From: Bacillota bacterium
GTDB taxonomy: Bacteria > Bacillota > Dehalobacteriia > UBA4068
NCBI GenBank assembly: GCA_024679955.1
Contig: JAILCQ010000021.1
Location: forward strand, 62,001-126,000
Direction of reading: 5' to 3'
Length of the DNA: 64,000 nucleotides
Both the position numbers and the translations under genes were made by a program. Under the pieces are notes generated by a model that was not told the origin of the DNA, searched no databases, and saw only the letters and a list, made by a program, of their open reading frames with translations. Within the stretch, counting starts at the first letter, position 1. Each line of letters begins with the position of its first letter. Of the stretch, positions 54,794 to 62,562 are shown piece by piece.

Positions 54794-55963
54794 TTATACC
54801 TGCGCCAGCAGGGCTTTCAGCACATCCAAGCAGTCGCCGACGATCTTATATTGGGCCTGGGCGAAGATGGGCGCTTCCGGGTCGCTGTTGACGGCGATCA
54901 CGGTTTGCGCGCCGGCGATACCCGCCAGGTGCTGGATAGCCCCGGAGATGCCCAGCGCCAAATAGACCTTGGGGGCGACGGCGCAGCCGGTTTGGCCCAC
55001 CTGATGTTTGTATTCGCACCAGCCGGTATCCACCAAAGGCCGGGTGCAGCCCAATGCGGCTCCCAATTTCTCCGCCAGCTGCCGGGCCAAAGCCACGTTT
55101 TTGGCGTTGCCGATGCCCCGGCCCACAGCCACGATCAGCTCCGCGTCGGCGATGGTTTCCGCCTGTATGCGCCGTTGCTGCAGCAAACGGACCAAAGCCT
55201 GGAAATCCTGGGGGAAAGGCTGGCTGAGGATCTCGCCCCGGCGGCTTTCGTCCAAAACCGGATAGGGCATGACCCCCGGACGCACCGTAGCCATTTGCGG
55301 CCGGTGGCTGGGCGTATAAATGGTGGCCATCAAATTGCCGCCAAAGGCGGGACGGGTTTGATACAGCAGGCCGCTTTCCTTATGGATCTCCAGCACCGTG
55401 CAGTCGGCGGTGAGGCCGGTTTGCCAGCGGGCGGCCAATTTCGGCGCCAAACTGCGGCCAAAGCCGGTGGCGCCGAACAGCAAGATCTCCGGTTTGCCCT
55501 CTCTGACCACTTGATCCAGCCAGACGGCATAGTTTTCTTCCAGGTTTACGGCCAGCTTGGGGTCTTCGCCCACCAGCACCCGGTCGGCGCCGGCTGCAAT
55601 CAAAGACTGCGCTTCCTTGGCGACGCCGGGACCACCGGCCAGCAGCACCGTGAGGGGAGCGGACAATTCATCGGCCAGCTGCCGTCCTTTGGCGGTCAGT
55701 TCAAAGGCCACCGGCAGAGGCCGGCCCTGATTTTGTTCCGCAAACACCCAAACCCCATGATAATCCCGGGTGTCGCCCGTGCTTTCCTTGACGATAGCGA
55801 TGGCCCCTTCCGGGCAGCTATCCACGCACATGCCGCACAATACGCAGGCGGCTTGCTCCACCTGGGCCACATCGTCCGCCAGGGTCAGGGCCGAGGCGGG
55901 ACAAGCGGCCACGCATAAACCGCAACCAATGCATTTTTGTTTATCGATTACCAATCCGCTCAT
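54794..55963 (-). CDS. Electron transfer flavoprotein alpha subunit with N-terminal 2[4Fe-4S] ferredoxin
   Basis: A 389-aa EtfA with an extra head. Residues about 1-60 hold CIGCGLCVAACPASAL and CVLCGMCVDSCPEGAI, so two [4Fe-4S] clusters. The ETF alpha domain follows, and the C-terminal FAD domain has VAVGRGIGNAKNVALARQLAEKLGAALGCTRPLVDTGWCEYKHQVGQTGCAVAPKVYLALGISGAIQHLAG, the full EtfA signature. Ferredoxin-fused EtfA is found in the electron-confurcating lactate dehydrogenase of Acetobacterium and in caffeyl-CoA systems. Here it is the last gene after an FAD-linked dehydrogenase and etfB, which supports the lactate type. Confidence 0.93.
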   Translation of the reverse strand: MSGLVIDKQKCIGCGLCVAACPASALTLADDVAQVEQAACVLCGMCVDSCPEGAIAIVKESTGDTRDYHGVWVFAEQNQGRPLPVAFELTAKGRQLADELSAPLTVLLAGGPGVAKEAQSLIAAGADRVLVGEDPKLAVNLEENYAVWLDQVVREGKPEILLFGATGFGRSLAPKLAARWQTGLTADCTVLEIHKESGLLYQTRPAFGGNLMATIYTPSHRPQMATVRPGVMPYPVLDESRRGEILSQPFPQDFQALVRLLQQRRIQAETIADAELIVAVGRGIGNAKNVALARQLAEKLGAALGCTRPLVDTGWCEYKHQVGQTGCAVAPKVYLALGISGAIQHLAGIAGAQTVIAVNSDPEAPIFAQAQYKIVGDCLDVLKALLAQV

Positions 55964-55974
55964 GTACCTTCCCC

Positions 55975-56748
55975 CTAACCCTTGATGATTTCCAGTATTT
56001 TAGCGGCCTGTTCCTCCAAGGAACCGGCGATTTCCTGGGCTTCGCCGCCCCGTTCCGGCGTAAAGGTGCGCACCACCTGGGTGGGCGAACCGTTCAGGCC
56101 GGTACGGCCGGTATCCGCCTCCAGTTGCTGGGCGGAGAAACAAGTGCAGGGCGCGGTAAGAGAAAATTCCACGCCGGTAATGGAAGGCAAGCGGGGCATA
56201 TTGATATCCTTCAGCACGGTGATCAAAGCCGGCAAAGGAACCTGCAGCTCCTGTTCGCCTTCGTCGGTGATTTTCAGGCAGGTGAGGCTGGTTTCATCCA
56301 CAGACAAAATCTTTTTCACGTCGGCGATATGGGGCAAGCCCAAGGTCTCGGCCAATTCCGGGCCGATCTGCGCCGTATCCCCGTCCACCGCCATTTTGCC
56401 GCAGATGATCAAATCGTAGTCGCCGATCTGCTTCACACCCAAAGACAGAGCGTAGGAGGTGGCCAAAGTATCCGCGCCGGCGAAAGCCCGGTCGGTAAGC
56501 AGCACCCCTTCGTCGGCCCCGCGGCTCATGGCGTCCCGCAGCAATCTTTCCGTGGCCGGGATGCCCATGGACAAAACGGTGACCTTTCCGCCCAGGCGTT
56601 CTTTGATTTGTACCGCTTCTTCCAGGCCGTAGGTGTCAAAAGGATTGATGACCGACTGCCGGCCGTCCCGGATGATGGTATGGGTTTCCGGATCCAAGCG
56701 CACTTCGTTGGTGGAGGGCACCTGTTTCACGCATACGATTATGTTCAT
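55975..56748 (-). CDS. Electron transfer flavoprotein beta subunit
   Basis: A 257-aa EtfB: MNIIVCVKQVPSTNEVRLDPETHTIIRDGRQSVINPFDTYGLEEAVQIKE, then DAMSRGADEGVLLTDRAFAGADTLATSYALS and DLIICGKMAVDGDTAQIGPELAE. An additional flavin in bifurcating Etfs is bound by EtfB residues in this region. The ATG overlaps the stop of the upstream dehydrogenase gene by four bases, and etfA starts 11 bases later, so the three subunits are made together. Confidence 0.94.
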   Translation of the reverse strand: MNIIVCVKQVPSTNEVRLDPETHTIIRDGRQSVINPFDTYGLEEAVQIKERLGGKVTVLSMGIPATERLLRDAMSRGADEGVLLTDRAFAGADTLATSYALSLGVKQIGDYDLIICGKMAVDGDTAQIGPELAETLGLPHIADVKKILSVDETSLTCLKITDEGEQELQVPLPALITVLKDINMPRLPSITGVEFSLTAPCTCFSAQQLEADTGRTGLNGSPTQVVRTFTPERGGEAQEIAGSLEEQAAKILEIIKG

Positions 56749-58355
56749 TGTTGATCTCCTTCCCCGGCAAAGCGTGCCGCGGCGAATAAATTATCCCGGC
56801 CCAAACGGAAATCCGGATCGAAGGCCTTTTTCAGCCGGGCCATTTCCGCCAAATGATCGCTTCCGTACATGATTTCCAGGAAAGGCGCTTTTAATTTGCC
56901 CACGCCGTGCTCCGCGGAAACCGCGCCGCCCATGGCGGAAACCTGCGCCGCCCATTCTTTATACAGCTCTTTGCCGGCAGCCTGGTCCGCAGCGGAGCGG
57001 GGCAGGATGTTCACATGCAGGTGATTGTTGCCGATATGGCCCCAAATGGCGGATTGCAGGCCTCTTTCCGACAGCATGCGGCGGTACATGGCCATGATCC
57101 TTTCCAATTCCCGGTCGGGAACGGACATATCCGTGCCCAGCTTGGTAATGGTGGGCTCGACTTTTTTCCGTTGGTCGATCAGCATATTCACCGATTCCGG
57201 CACCGCGTGGCGGAAGAACACCAGCCGGTCCCGATCGGCGGCGGTCCTGGCCACCCAGGAATGGTTGCGGTCGCCGCCGACGCTTTCCATCAGGCGGCCG
57301 ACGGCAAAAAGCCGCTGATAGGCATCCTCTTCTTTTTCATCGTGGATCTCCAGGTAGATGGCGGAATCCACCCCGTCGGGGACGGCGGGCAGGCCGGAAA
57401 AAGCGGTGCTTTCCTCTCTTTGCCGGCGCAAAATGGCCAAAGCGTCCCGGTCGAAGAATTCGATGGCGGCAATTTGCCGCAGCTCCTGGCGAACCGCCTT
57501 CACCATTTGCACCGCCTGGTCTTCATTGGCAAAAAAGCAGCTGACGCCCCAAATGATTTGCGGCAGGGGCAGCAAAGCCAGCTCCGCTTCGTAAATCACC
57601 CCCAGGGTACCGTCGGAGCCGATAAAGACGTCGATGACGTCCATATCGTCTTCGATATAATAGCCGGAGGCGTTCTTGGTATGTGGCATGATATAGGTGG
57701 GCAAATCACAGCAAATCTGCCGGCCGGAATCGGTGGTCAGGCACAGACGGCGGCCTTGCGTCCGCTGCGTACCCCGGGTGACGGTGATGGTATCCCCGTC
57801 GATCAAAGCGATTTTCAGCATGGTGATATAGGGACGCACCGGCCCGTACAGATAGCTGCGGGCCCCCGAGGCGTTGCAGGCGATCATGCCGCCGATGGTA
57901 GCGGAAGATTCGGTGGGATCGGGAGAGAAAAACTGCTCCGGCGCCCGGGCCAACTCGGTGAGTACCGCTTTGGAGCCGTCATCCCAGGCTTCCACCTGTT
58001 CGGCGGGGAATTTGCGGCTTTCCAGCATTTTGCGCAGCTGGGAAAGGATCATCCCGGGCTGGGTACGCACATAAAAGCGGCCCGCCTCATCCCGGCGCAG
58101 GCCGGTCACCTGATTCATCCGGGTCAGGTTGAGGATATGTCCCGCCTTGGGAACGGCCGCCGCCGCCAGACCGGTGCGCCCGCCCTGAACGGTAACGGCA
58201 GCCCCCTGGGCCGCCAACGATTTCAAAATGTCCGTCAATTCCTCCGGGGTTTTGGGAAAGGAAATGCTTTCCGCCTGCCCCACGGTGCGGGATTCATCCC
58301 GCAAATAGTCGGCGAACTCCTCGCTCATCGTTTTGATCAATGGATTGCTATTCAT
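56745..58355 (-). CDS. FAD-binding dehydrogenase, GlcD/lactate dehydrogenase type
   Basis: A 536-aa flavoprotein. The FAD_binding_4 domain has FPKTPEELTDILKSLAAQGAAVTVQGGRTGLAAAAVPKAGHILNLTRMN and DPTESSATIGGMIACNASGARSYLYGP. The C-terminal oxidase domain closes with SAEHGVGKLKAPFLEIMYGSDHLAEMARLKKAFDPDFRLGRDNLF, which contains the conserved histidine. The family oxidises D-2-hydroxy acids such as lactate or glycolate. With etfB and ferredoxin-fused etfA behind it, the likely role is NAD-dependent lactate oxidation driven by ferredoxin (confurcation). It is somewhat longer than the roughly 460-aa LctD, so another hydroxy acid remains possible. Confidence 0.9.
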   Translation of the reverse strand: MNSNPLIKTMSEEFADYLRDESRTVGQAESISFPKTPEELTDILKSLAAQGAAVTVQGGRTGLAAAAVPKAGHILNLTRMNQVTGLRRDEAGRFYVRTQPGMILSQLRKMLESRKFPAEQVEAWDDGSKAVLTELARAPEQFFSPDPTESSATIGGMIACNASGARSYLYGPVRPYITMLKIALIDGDTITVTRGTQRTQGRRLCLTTDSGRQICCDLPTYIMPHTKNASGYYIEDDMDVIDVFIGSDGTLGVIYEAELALLPLPQIIWGVSCFFANEDQAVQMVKAVRQELRQIAAIEFFDRDALAILRRQREESTAFSGLPAVPDGVDSAIYLEIHDEKEEDAYQRLFAVGRLMESVGGDRNHSWVARTAADRDRLVFFRHAVPESVNMLIDQRKKVEPTITKLGTDMSVPDRELERIMAMYRRMLSERGLQSAIWGHIGNNHLHVNILPRSAADQAAGKELYKEWAAQVSAMGGAVSAEHGVGKLKAPFLEIMYGSDHLAEMARLKKAFDPDFRLGRDNLFAAARFAGEGDQQ

Positions 58356-58434
58356 GCTTCACCTCAATAAAATATAGAATTAAAATAAAACGTTTTTTCT
58401 CTATCCCCTGCACGCCCTTTTTCTTACGCCGGGC

Positions 58435-59343
58435 TCAGGGGTTTGCCGTTTCCGCCGGTTCTGCCGATTCCGCCTGGGCGGAACGGGACACGGCCACCTC
58501 CCGGGCGATGATGCCGCCGACGATCAGCAAGCCGCCAATGATGCCCAAGACGCCCAGCCGCTCGCCCAGTATCAGCATGGAGGCCAAGGCGGCGAACAAA
58601 GGCATGGCGGCGTATATGATCGCCGCCGGCAAAGGCTTGACCCGATCCTGGGCGTAAATCTGCAAAGAATAGGCGGTAGCGGTACAGAACAGGCCCAGCA
58701 GCACGATATTGCGCCAGGAATGAGCGCCGATCTGGCCGATGGCCGAAATATCGCCGGTAAAAATGCCGGTAAGCCAGGCCCAAAAGGCCACGCAAAGCAT
58801 TTGCAAAGCCGCTTTGGTCGTGGGCTCCTGCTTGGCCAGGCCGCCCCGGCCGGTAAGCGCAATATACAGGGCGAACAGTGCGGAGGCGGTCAAACAAAGC
58901 AAATCGCCGCTTTTGAAGGTGATGCGGCCGCCATCGCTGGCCAACAGGAACATGCCGCTGAGGATGATGCCCACCGCCCACAGTTTCTGCCCCTTCAAGG
59001 GCTGCTTGTCCAAGAAAAAAACGATAAACGGCAAGAACAGCAAGGGAACCCCGGAATAAAAGCCGCCGTTTATTGATGTGGTAAAATTCATGCCGTAAGC
59101 ATAACAAAAATAATCCGCATATTGAACGGTGGAAACGATAAAGACGTCTCTGAGCAAGCGCCAGGAAAAATTCTCCCGTATCCTGCGCCAAAACAGCGCG
59201 GTCAACACAATGCCGGCCAAGGTAAAGCGCAAAGCCAGTACCATAGAGGTGGGTGTGTCCACCGTGGTCTGCTTCAGCAAAGGAAAAGCAGTGCCCCACA
59301 ACATAGAAACCAGGATAAGCAGGAATAAGGTGTTTTTCTTCAT
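58435..59343 (-). CDS. EamA (DMT) family transporter
   Basis: A 302-aa permease with ten predicted helices in two EamA repeats. The first repeat starts NTLFLLILVSMLWGTAFPLLKQTTVDTPTSMVLALRFTLAGIVLTALFWRR and the second SGDLLCLTASALFALYIALTGRGGLAKQEPTTKAALQMLCVAFWAWLTGIF. The tail REVAVSRSAQAESAEPAETANP is acidic and likely cytoplasmic. The family exports amino acids and metabolites; the substrate is unknown. GGAGGAAAAG precedes the start. It is a single-gene unit with its own promoter. Confidence 0.9.
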   Translation of the reverse strand: MKKNTLFLLILVSMLWGTAFPLLKQTTVDTPTSMVLALRFTLAGIVLTALFWRRIRENFSWRLLRDVFIVSTVQYADYFCYAYGMNFTTSINGGFYSGVPLLFLPFIVFFLDKQPLKGQKLWAVGIILSGMFLLASDGGRITFKSGDLLCLTASALFALYIALTGRGGLAKQEPTTKAALQMLCVAFWAWLTGIFTGDISAIGQIGAHSWRNIVLLGLFCTATAYSLQIYAQDRVKPLPAAIIYAAMPLFAALASMLILGERLGVLGIIGGLLIVGGIIAREVAVSRSAQAESAEPAETANP

Positions 59344-59415
59344 CTTTTCCTCCTTTCCGGTCCAAGGCTTTCCCCTGAAGTGTTCCTCAGGCCTATAAGG
59401 AAAATCTATGAGAAA

Positions 59416-59444
59416 ATTATACCCTGCCGCTAACGTTTATGCAA
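59416..59444 (-). promoter_or_regulatory. Promoter of the EamA transporter gene
   Basis: On the minus strand TTGCAT (59444-59439) and TATAAT (59421-59416), spacer 17. Confidence 0.78.
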
Positions 59445-59535
59445 GTGGCAAAGCGGCCTTTACAAGCTTTTTCATAGGCTGGGGCCGCCGGGAGAGCCCA
59501 GCCTTCCGCCGCCGCTTTTCCGCCTTTTTTCTGCA

Positions 59536-59587
59536 TAAAAAGCGCCCCATTCGTTAGTCGCGGGACACATCTCTAACAAATGGGGCG
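59536..59587 (-). terminator. Terminator of arcC
   Basis: CGCCCCATTCGTTAG at 59543-59557 pairs with CTAACAAATGGGGCG at 59573-59587 with one mismatch. The minus strand continues into CTTTTTAT. Confidence 0.88.
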
Positions 59588-59626
59588 ACGTTTTCATCTG
59601 TTGCCGCGGATTTTCCGGTATAAAAA

Positions 59627-60574
59627 CTAGTCTAAAGTAACGACGGTACCGGTTTTGCCTTCAATGGCGTCGACGGCTTTATACAGAGAGGTAATGATCG
59701 CTTTTTTGCCGGGGTTCGCTTTGGCGAATTTGATGGCGGCTTTGATCTTCGGCAGCATGCTGCCAGGAGCGAAATGGCCTTCTTCGATGTATTTTTCGGC
59801 TTCGGCCACGGTGATATGATCCAGATCTTTCTGATCGGGTTTATTGTAATTGATGGCCGCTTTTTCCACTTCGGTGAGGATCATCAAAGCGTCGGCCTGG
59901 ATTTCTTCCGCCAGCAGTTCCGCGGCGAAATCTTTGTCGATAACCGCGGCTACGCCTTCCAGGTTGCCGTCGGCGGTTTCAATGACGGGGATGCCGCCGC
60001 CGCCGCAGGTGATGACGACCGTATCTTTCATCAGTTTGCGTACGGAATCGATTTCCACGATTTTGGTGGGAACCGGAGAAGCTACCACTCTCCGCCAGCC
60101 GCGACCGGCGTCTTCTTTCATCGCATAGCCTTTTTCCGCAGCGATGGCTTTGGCTTCCGCTTCCTGATAGAAAGGACCAATGGGTTTGGTGGGGTTTTTG
60201 AACCCGGGATCGTCGCTGGGGACTACCAGCTGGGTCACCAGGGTAACCACGGGGGTGCTCATGCCGTGGGCTTTCAAAGCTTCCCGCATACCCTGTTGGA
60301 TGTGGTAGCCGATATAGCCCTGGCTCATCGCGCCGCATACGTCGAAAGGCATAGCGGGGGTGACGTCTTTGGCGGTTTCCGAAGCCAGCAAAATGCGGCC
60401 GACTTGGGGGCCGTTGCCATGCACGATGGTGATTTCATAGTCTTTTTTAACGATATCGCAAATATAACCGCAAGTTTTTTTCACCACGGCCAATTGCGCT
60501 TCCGCCGTAGCGGCGCCTTTGGCTTCCTGCAGAGCATTGCCACCCAGGGCGATAACGATTCTTCCGTTTGCCAT
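59627..60574 (-). CDS. arcC: Carbamate kinase
   Basis: A 315-aa kinase making ATP from carbamoyl phosphate. RIVIALGGNALQEAKG, IVHGNGPQVGRILLASE, MSQGYIGYHIQQGMREAL, RRVVASPVPTKIVEID and VITCGGGGIPVIET are the family blocks. Its gene follows ornithine carbamoyltransferase by about 160 bases on the same strand, with a TATAAT (60714-60709) between that may allow separate transcription. Together they fit the last two steps of arginine/citrulline fermentation. Arginine deiminase is not in view. Confidence 0.96.
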   Translation of the reverse strand: MANGRIVIALGGNALQEAKGAATAEAQLAVVKKTCGYICDIVKKDYEITIVHGNGPQVGRILLASETAKDVTPAMPFDVCGAMSQGYIGYHIQQGMREALKAHGMSTPVVTLVTQLVVPSDDPGFKNPTKPIGPFYQEAEAKAIAAEKGYAMKEDAGRGWRRVVASPVPTKIVEIDSVRKLMKDTVVITCGGGGIPVIETADGNLEGVAAVIDKDFAAELLAEEIQADALMILTEVEKAAINYNKPDQKDLDHITVAEAEKYIEEGHFAPGSMLPKIKAAIKFAKANPGKKAIITSLYKAVDAIEGKTGTVVTLD

Positions 60575-60734
60575 TTGTTCTCATTCCTCCATTTTTTTAA
60601 TGATATGTCGCCGATTTATCCAATGGATGGAAGCATCCATCATTCCCGCAACGCCGCCCAAGCAGGACGGATGCAAACCGGTTGCGGCCCACACGACCAT
60701 ACGTTTTTATTATACACGATGCCGAAGAAAAAAG

Positions 60735-61724
60735 CTAGCCTATTGTTGCAATAATTACCGCTTTTATCGTATGCATACGGTTTTCCGCCTCATCGAATAC
60801 TTTCGACTGGGGAGAGAGGAAAACCTCGTCTACCACTTCCCGGATGTCCAGGCCTTTTTCCTGCCATTTTTGGGCGTTGATGGTTTCAAAGTCATGGTAG
60901 CTGGGCAGGCAATGCAGGAAAATGCAATCGTCGTTTTCCGTTTTGGCCATCAGTTCCTTGGTCACGCGGAAGGGCGTCAAAACCCGCACCCGTTCCGGCG
61001 TTTTGTCTTCCTCGCCCATGGAAGCCCAGATATCGGTATACAGGGCGTCCGCGCCTTTGAGGCAGGCGGGGTCGTCGCTGATCTCGATCACCGCGCCGGT
61101 TTCCTTGGCCACGGCCTGGGCCGCCGCCATCACCGAATCTGCCACCTGCAATTCCCTGGGGCCGTAGCCTACATAATGCATGCCCATTTTGGCGCAGCCG
61201 TACATCAGGGCATAGGCCACGTTGTTGCGGATATCGCCGCAGAAAACCAATTTGCATTTATTCAAAGGCTTGGCGGAATTTTCTTCCAAGGTCATCAGAT
61301 CCGCCAACACCTGGGTGGGATGATCCACATCCGTCAGGCCGTTCCACACCGGCACCCCGGCGTATTTGGCCAGATCTTCCACCACCTGCTGCTGAAAACC
61401 GCGATATTCTATGCCGTCGTAAAAACGTCCCAACACCTTGGCGCTGTCGGCCAGGGACTCTTTTTTGCCCATCTGGGAGCTGCCGGAATCCAAAAACGTA
61501 ACATGGGCGCCTTCGTCCAGGCAGGCCACCTCAAAAGCGCAACGGGTGCGGGTGGATGTTTTTTCAAAAAGCAAAACGATGTTTTTGCCTTTTAAACGAT
61601 AATCGTAAATCCCGGCCCGTTTTTTTGCCTTCAGATCATGAGACAAATCCAATAAATAACGGATTTCCTGGGGCGTATAATCCAACAATGTCAACAAACT
61701 TCTGCCTTTGAGATTAACGGGCAT
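60735..61724 (-). CDS. Ornithine carbamoyltransferase
   Basis: A 329-aa transferase. FEKTSTRTRCAFEVACLDEGAHVTFLDSGSSQMGKKES holds the carbamoyl phosphate motif STRTR. VWNGLTDVDHPTQVLADLMT and the ornithine motif FLHCLPSYHD are intact. It can work in arginine synthesis (argF) or breakdown (arcB); the neighbouring carbamate kinase favours the catabolic use. The ATG at 61724 lies about six bases after AGAGG, better than GTG at 61730. A consensus promoter and an ARG-box-like palindrome lie upstream. Confidence 0.95.
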   Translation of the reverse strand: MPVNLKGRSLLTLLDYTPQEIRYLLDLSHDLKAKKRAGIYDYRLKGKNIVLLFEKTSTRTRCAFEVACLDEGAHVTFLDSGSSQMGKKESLADSAKVLGRFYDGIEYRGFQQQVVEDLAKYAGVPVWNGLTDVDHPTQVLADLMTLEENSAKPLNKCKLVFCGDIRNNVAYALMYGCAKMGMHYVGYGPRELQVADSVMAAAQAVAKETGAVIEISDDPACLKGADALYTDIWASMGEEDKTPERVRVLTPFRVTKELMAKTENDDCIFLHCLPSYHDFETINAQKWQEKGLDIREVVDEVFLSPQSKVFDEAENRMHTIKAVIIATIG

Positions 61725-61769
61725 AACCACGACCTCTTTTCTTTATCATTCTCTTTCGTTAGCGTTTAA

Positions 61770-61787
61770 AATGCATAAATATACATT
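61770..61787 (-). promoter_or_regulatory. ARG-box-like palindrome
   Basis: AATGCATAAATATACATT differs from the ArgR/AhrC consensus WNTGAATWWWWATTCANW at two symmetrical positions. It sits in the leader, about 12-30 bases after the predicted start of transcription. Confidence 0.55.
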
Positions 61788-61805
61788 TCCAGCCTCGTAA
61801 GTTTC

Positions 61806-61834
61806 ATTATAAAGCCAAAGGTTTCACTTGTCAA
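61806..61834 (-). promoter_or_regulatory. Consensus promoter of ornithine carbamoyltransferase
   Basis: On the minus strand TTGACA (61834-61829) and TATAAT (61811-61806), spacer 17, a perfect match. Confidence 0.92.
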
Positions 61835-61880
61835 GCCGGGAGAGCGGCTTGCGCCGCAAGAAAAAATCCGAAAAAACCTA

Positions 61881-61909
61881 TTGACAGAAGGGTAAATGGA
61901 TGATAGAAT
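61881..61909 (+). promoter_or_regulatory. Promoter of the cobalamin riboswitch RNA
   Basis: TTGACA at 61881-61886 and TAGAAT at 61904-61909, spacer 17. Divergent from the ornithine carbamoyltransferase promoter, about 50 bases away. Confidence 0.85.
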
Positions 61910-61934
61910 GTATGCATAGCAATAAAGTTTCATA

Positions 61935-62118
61935 TCAACTTTCGGTGTGGTTGCGGGGCGAGCCGCCTCGTAACTTAAACGGGAAGCGGGTGCAAGTCCC
62001 GCACGGTACCGCCGCTGTAAGCGTCAAGTCTGTTTTCATAGGCGAAAGCCGGCCACTGGTAAGACTGGGAAGGTGAAAACAGGCGATATATGGGCGCAAG
62101 TCAGAATACCGGCACTGG
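61935..62118 (+). ncRNA. Cobalamin (B12) riboswitch aptamer
   Basis: Contains the conserved order of the class: GGTG at the start, AACTTAAACGGGAAGCGGGTGC, then ACCGCCGCTGTAAGCG. GCCACTGG and GGGAAGG follow, and the B12 box is GCGCAAGTCAGAATACCGGC, whose CACTG closes P1 with the 5' CGGTG. It is transcribed from a strong promoter at 61881. No coding gene follows on this strand before the end of the window; downstream genes (clpX, clpP) run the other way. Confidence 0.92.
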
Positions 62119-62174
62119 AAGCTGCCTTGGCTCCGGCATAGAGTCTAAAGGGCGGAATTTTCCGCAGAAATTCG

Positions 62175-62204
62175 GCTGCGGCGTGCATACGCCGCAGCTT
62201 TTTA
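62175..62204 (+). terminator. Riboswitch expression-platform terminator
   Basis: GCTGCGGCG at 62175-62183 pairs with CGCCGCAGC at 62190-62198, then TTTTTATT. It lies about 57 bases after the aptamer, the normal place for a B12-controlled terminator. Confidence 0.85.
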
Positions 62205-62234
62205 TTGCTTCAACCTCCATTTTCCCACAAATAT

Positions 62235-62278
62235 GATTAAAGCCGGACCCCCCTCGTCCGGCTTTAATCTATTTTTAT
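62235..62278 (+). terminator. Second terminator after the riboswitch
   Basis: GATTAAAGCCGGA at 62235-62247 pairs with TCCGGCTTTAATC at 62257-62269, then TATTTTTAT. The T-run favours the plus strand, although it may also stop clpX transcripts. Confidence 0.82.
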
Positions 62279-62397
62279 ATGCGAAAATCCGCAGCCGTCC
62301 GCGCCAGCAACGCCCAGGTCCGCCGGGTCTTTTTGTTTTGTCCCGGCCGGAACGGGAAAAACGGATCGCCGTAAAAAGATCGTCCGAAACTGGGAAA

Positions 62398-62453
62398 GCC
62401 TCCTTGGATCCGCATAGGTATGGTCTGGCGGCCGAAGGCGGATCCAAGGAGGC
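62398..62453. repeat. 16-bp perfect inverted repeat with Shine-Dalgarno-like arms
   Basis: GCCTCCTTGGATCCGC at 62398-62413 pairs with GCGGATCCAAGGAGGC at 62438-62453, a 24-base loop between. AAGGAGG sits in one arm on each strand. ATCCGCATA (62408-62416) can alternatively pair with TATGCGGAT (62457-62465). It lies between the clpX stop and the riboswitch terminators. There is no T-run. Confidence 0.85.
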
Positions 62454-62562
62454 CTGTATGCGGATGCCTTCGCTTGACAAACAGCAAGCGGGACGGCAAA
62501 TATCCGATCGTGCTTATTCGTTGCTTTGGCGCTTAGCGCCTGCGCCGGGCCGGCAGGCCGGT

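Noticed and set aside
62275..62499. Minus-strand 74-aa frame just before the hairpin at 62235-62278
   Set aside because: It is Arg/Pro/Phe-rich with no ribosome site and runs through the inverted repeat. It reads as 3' untranslated sequence of clpX.
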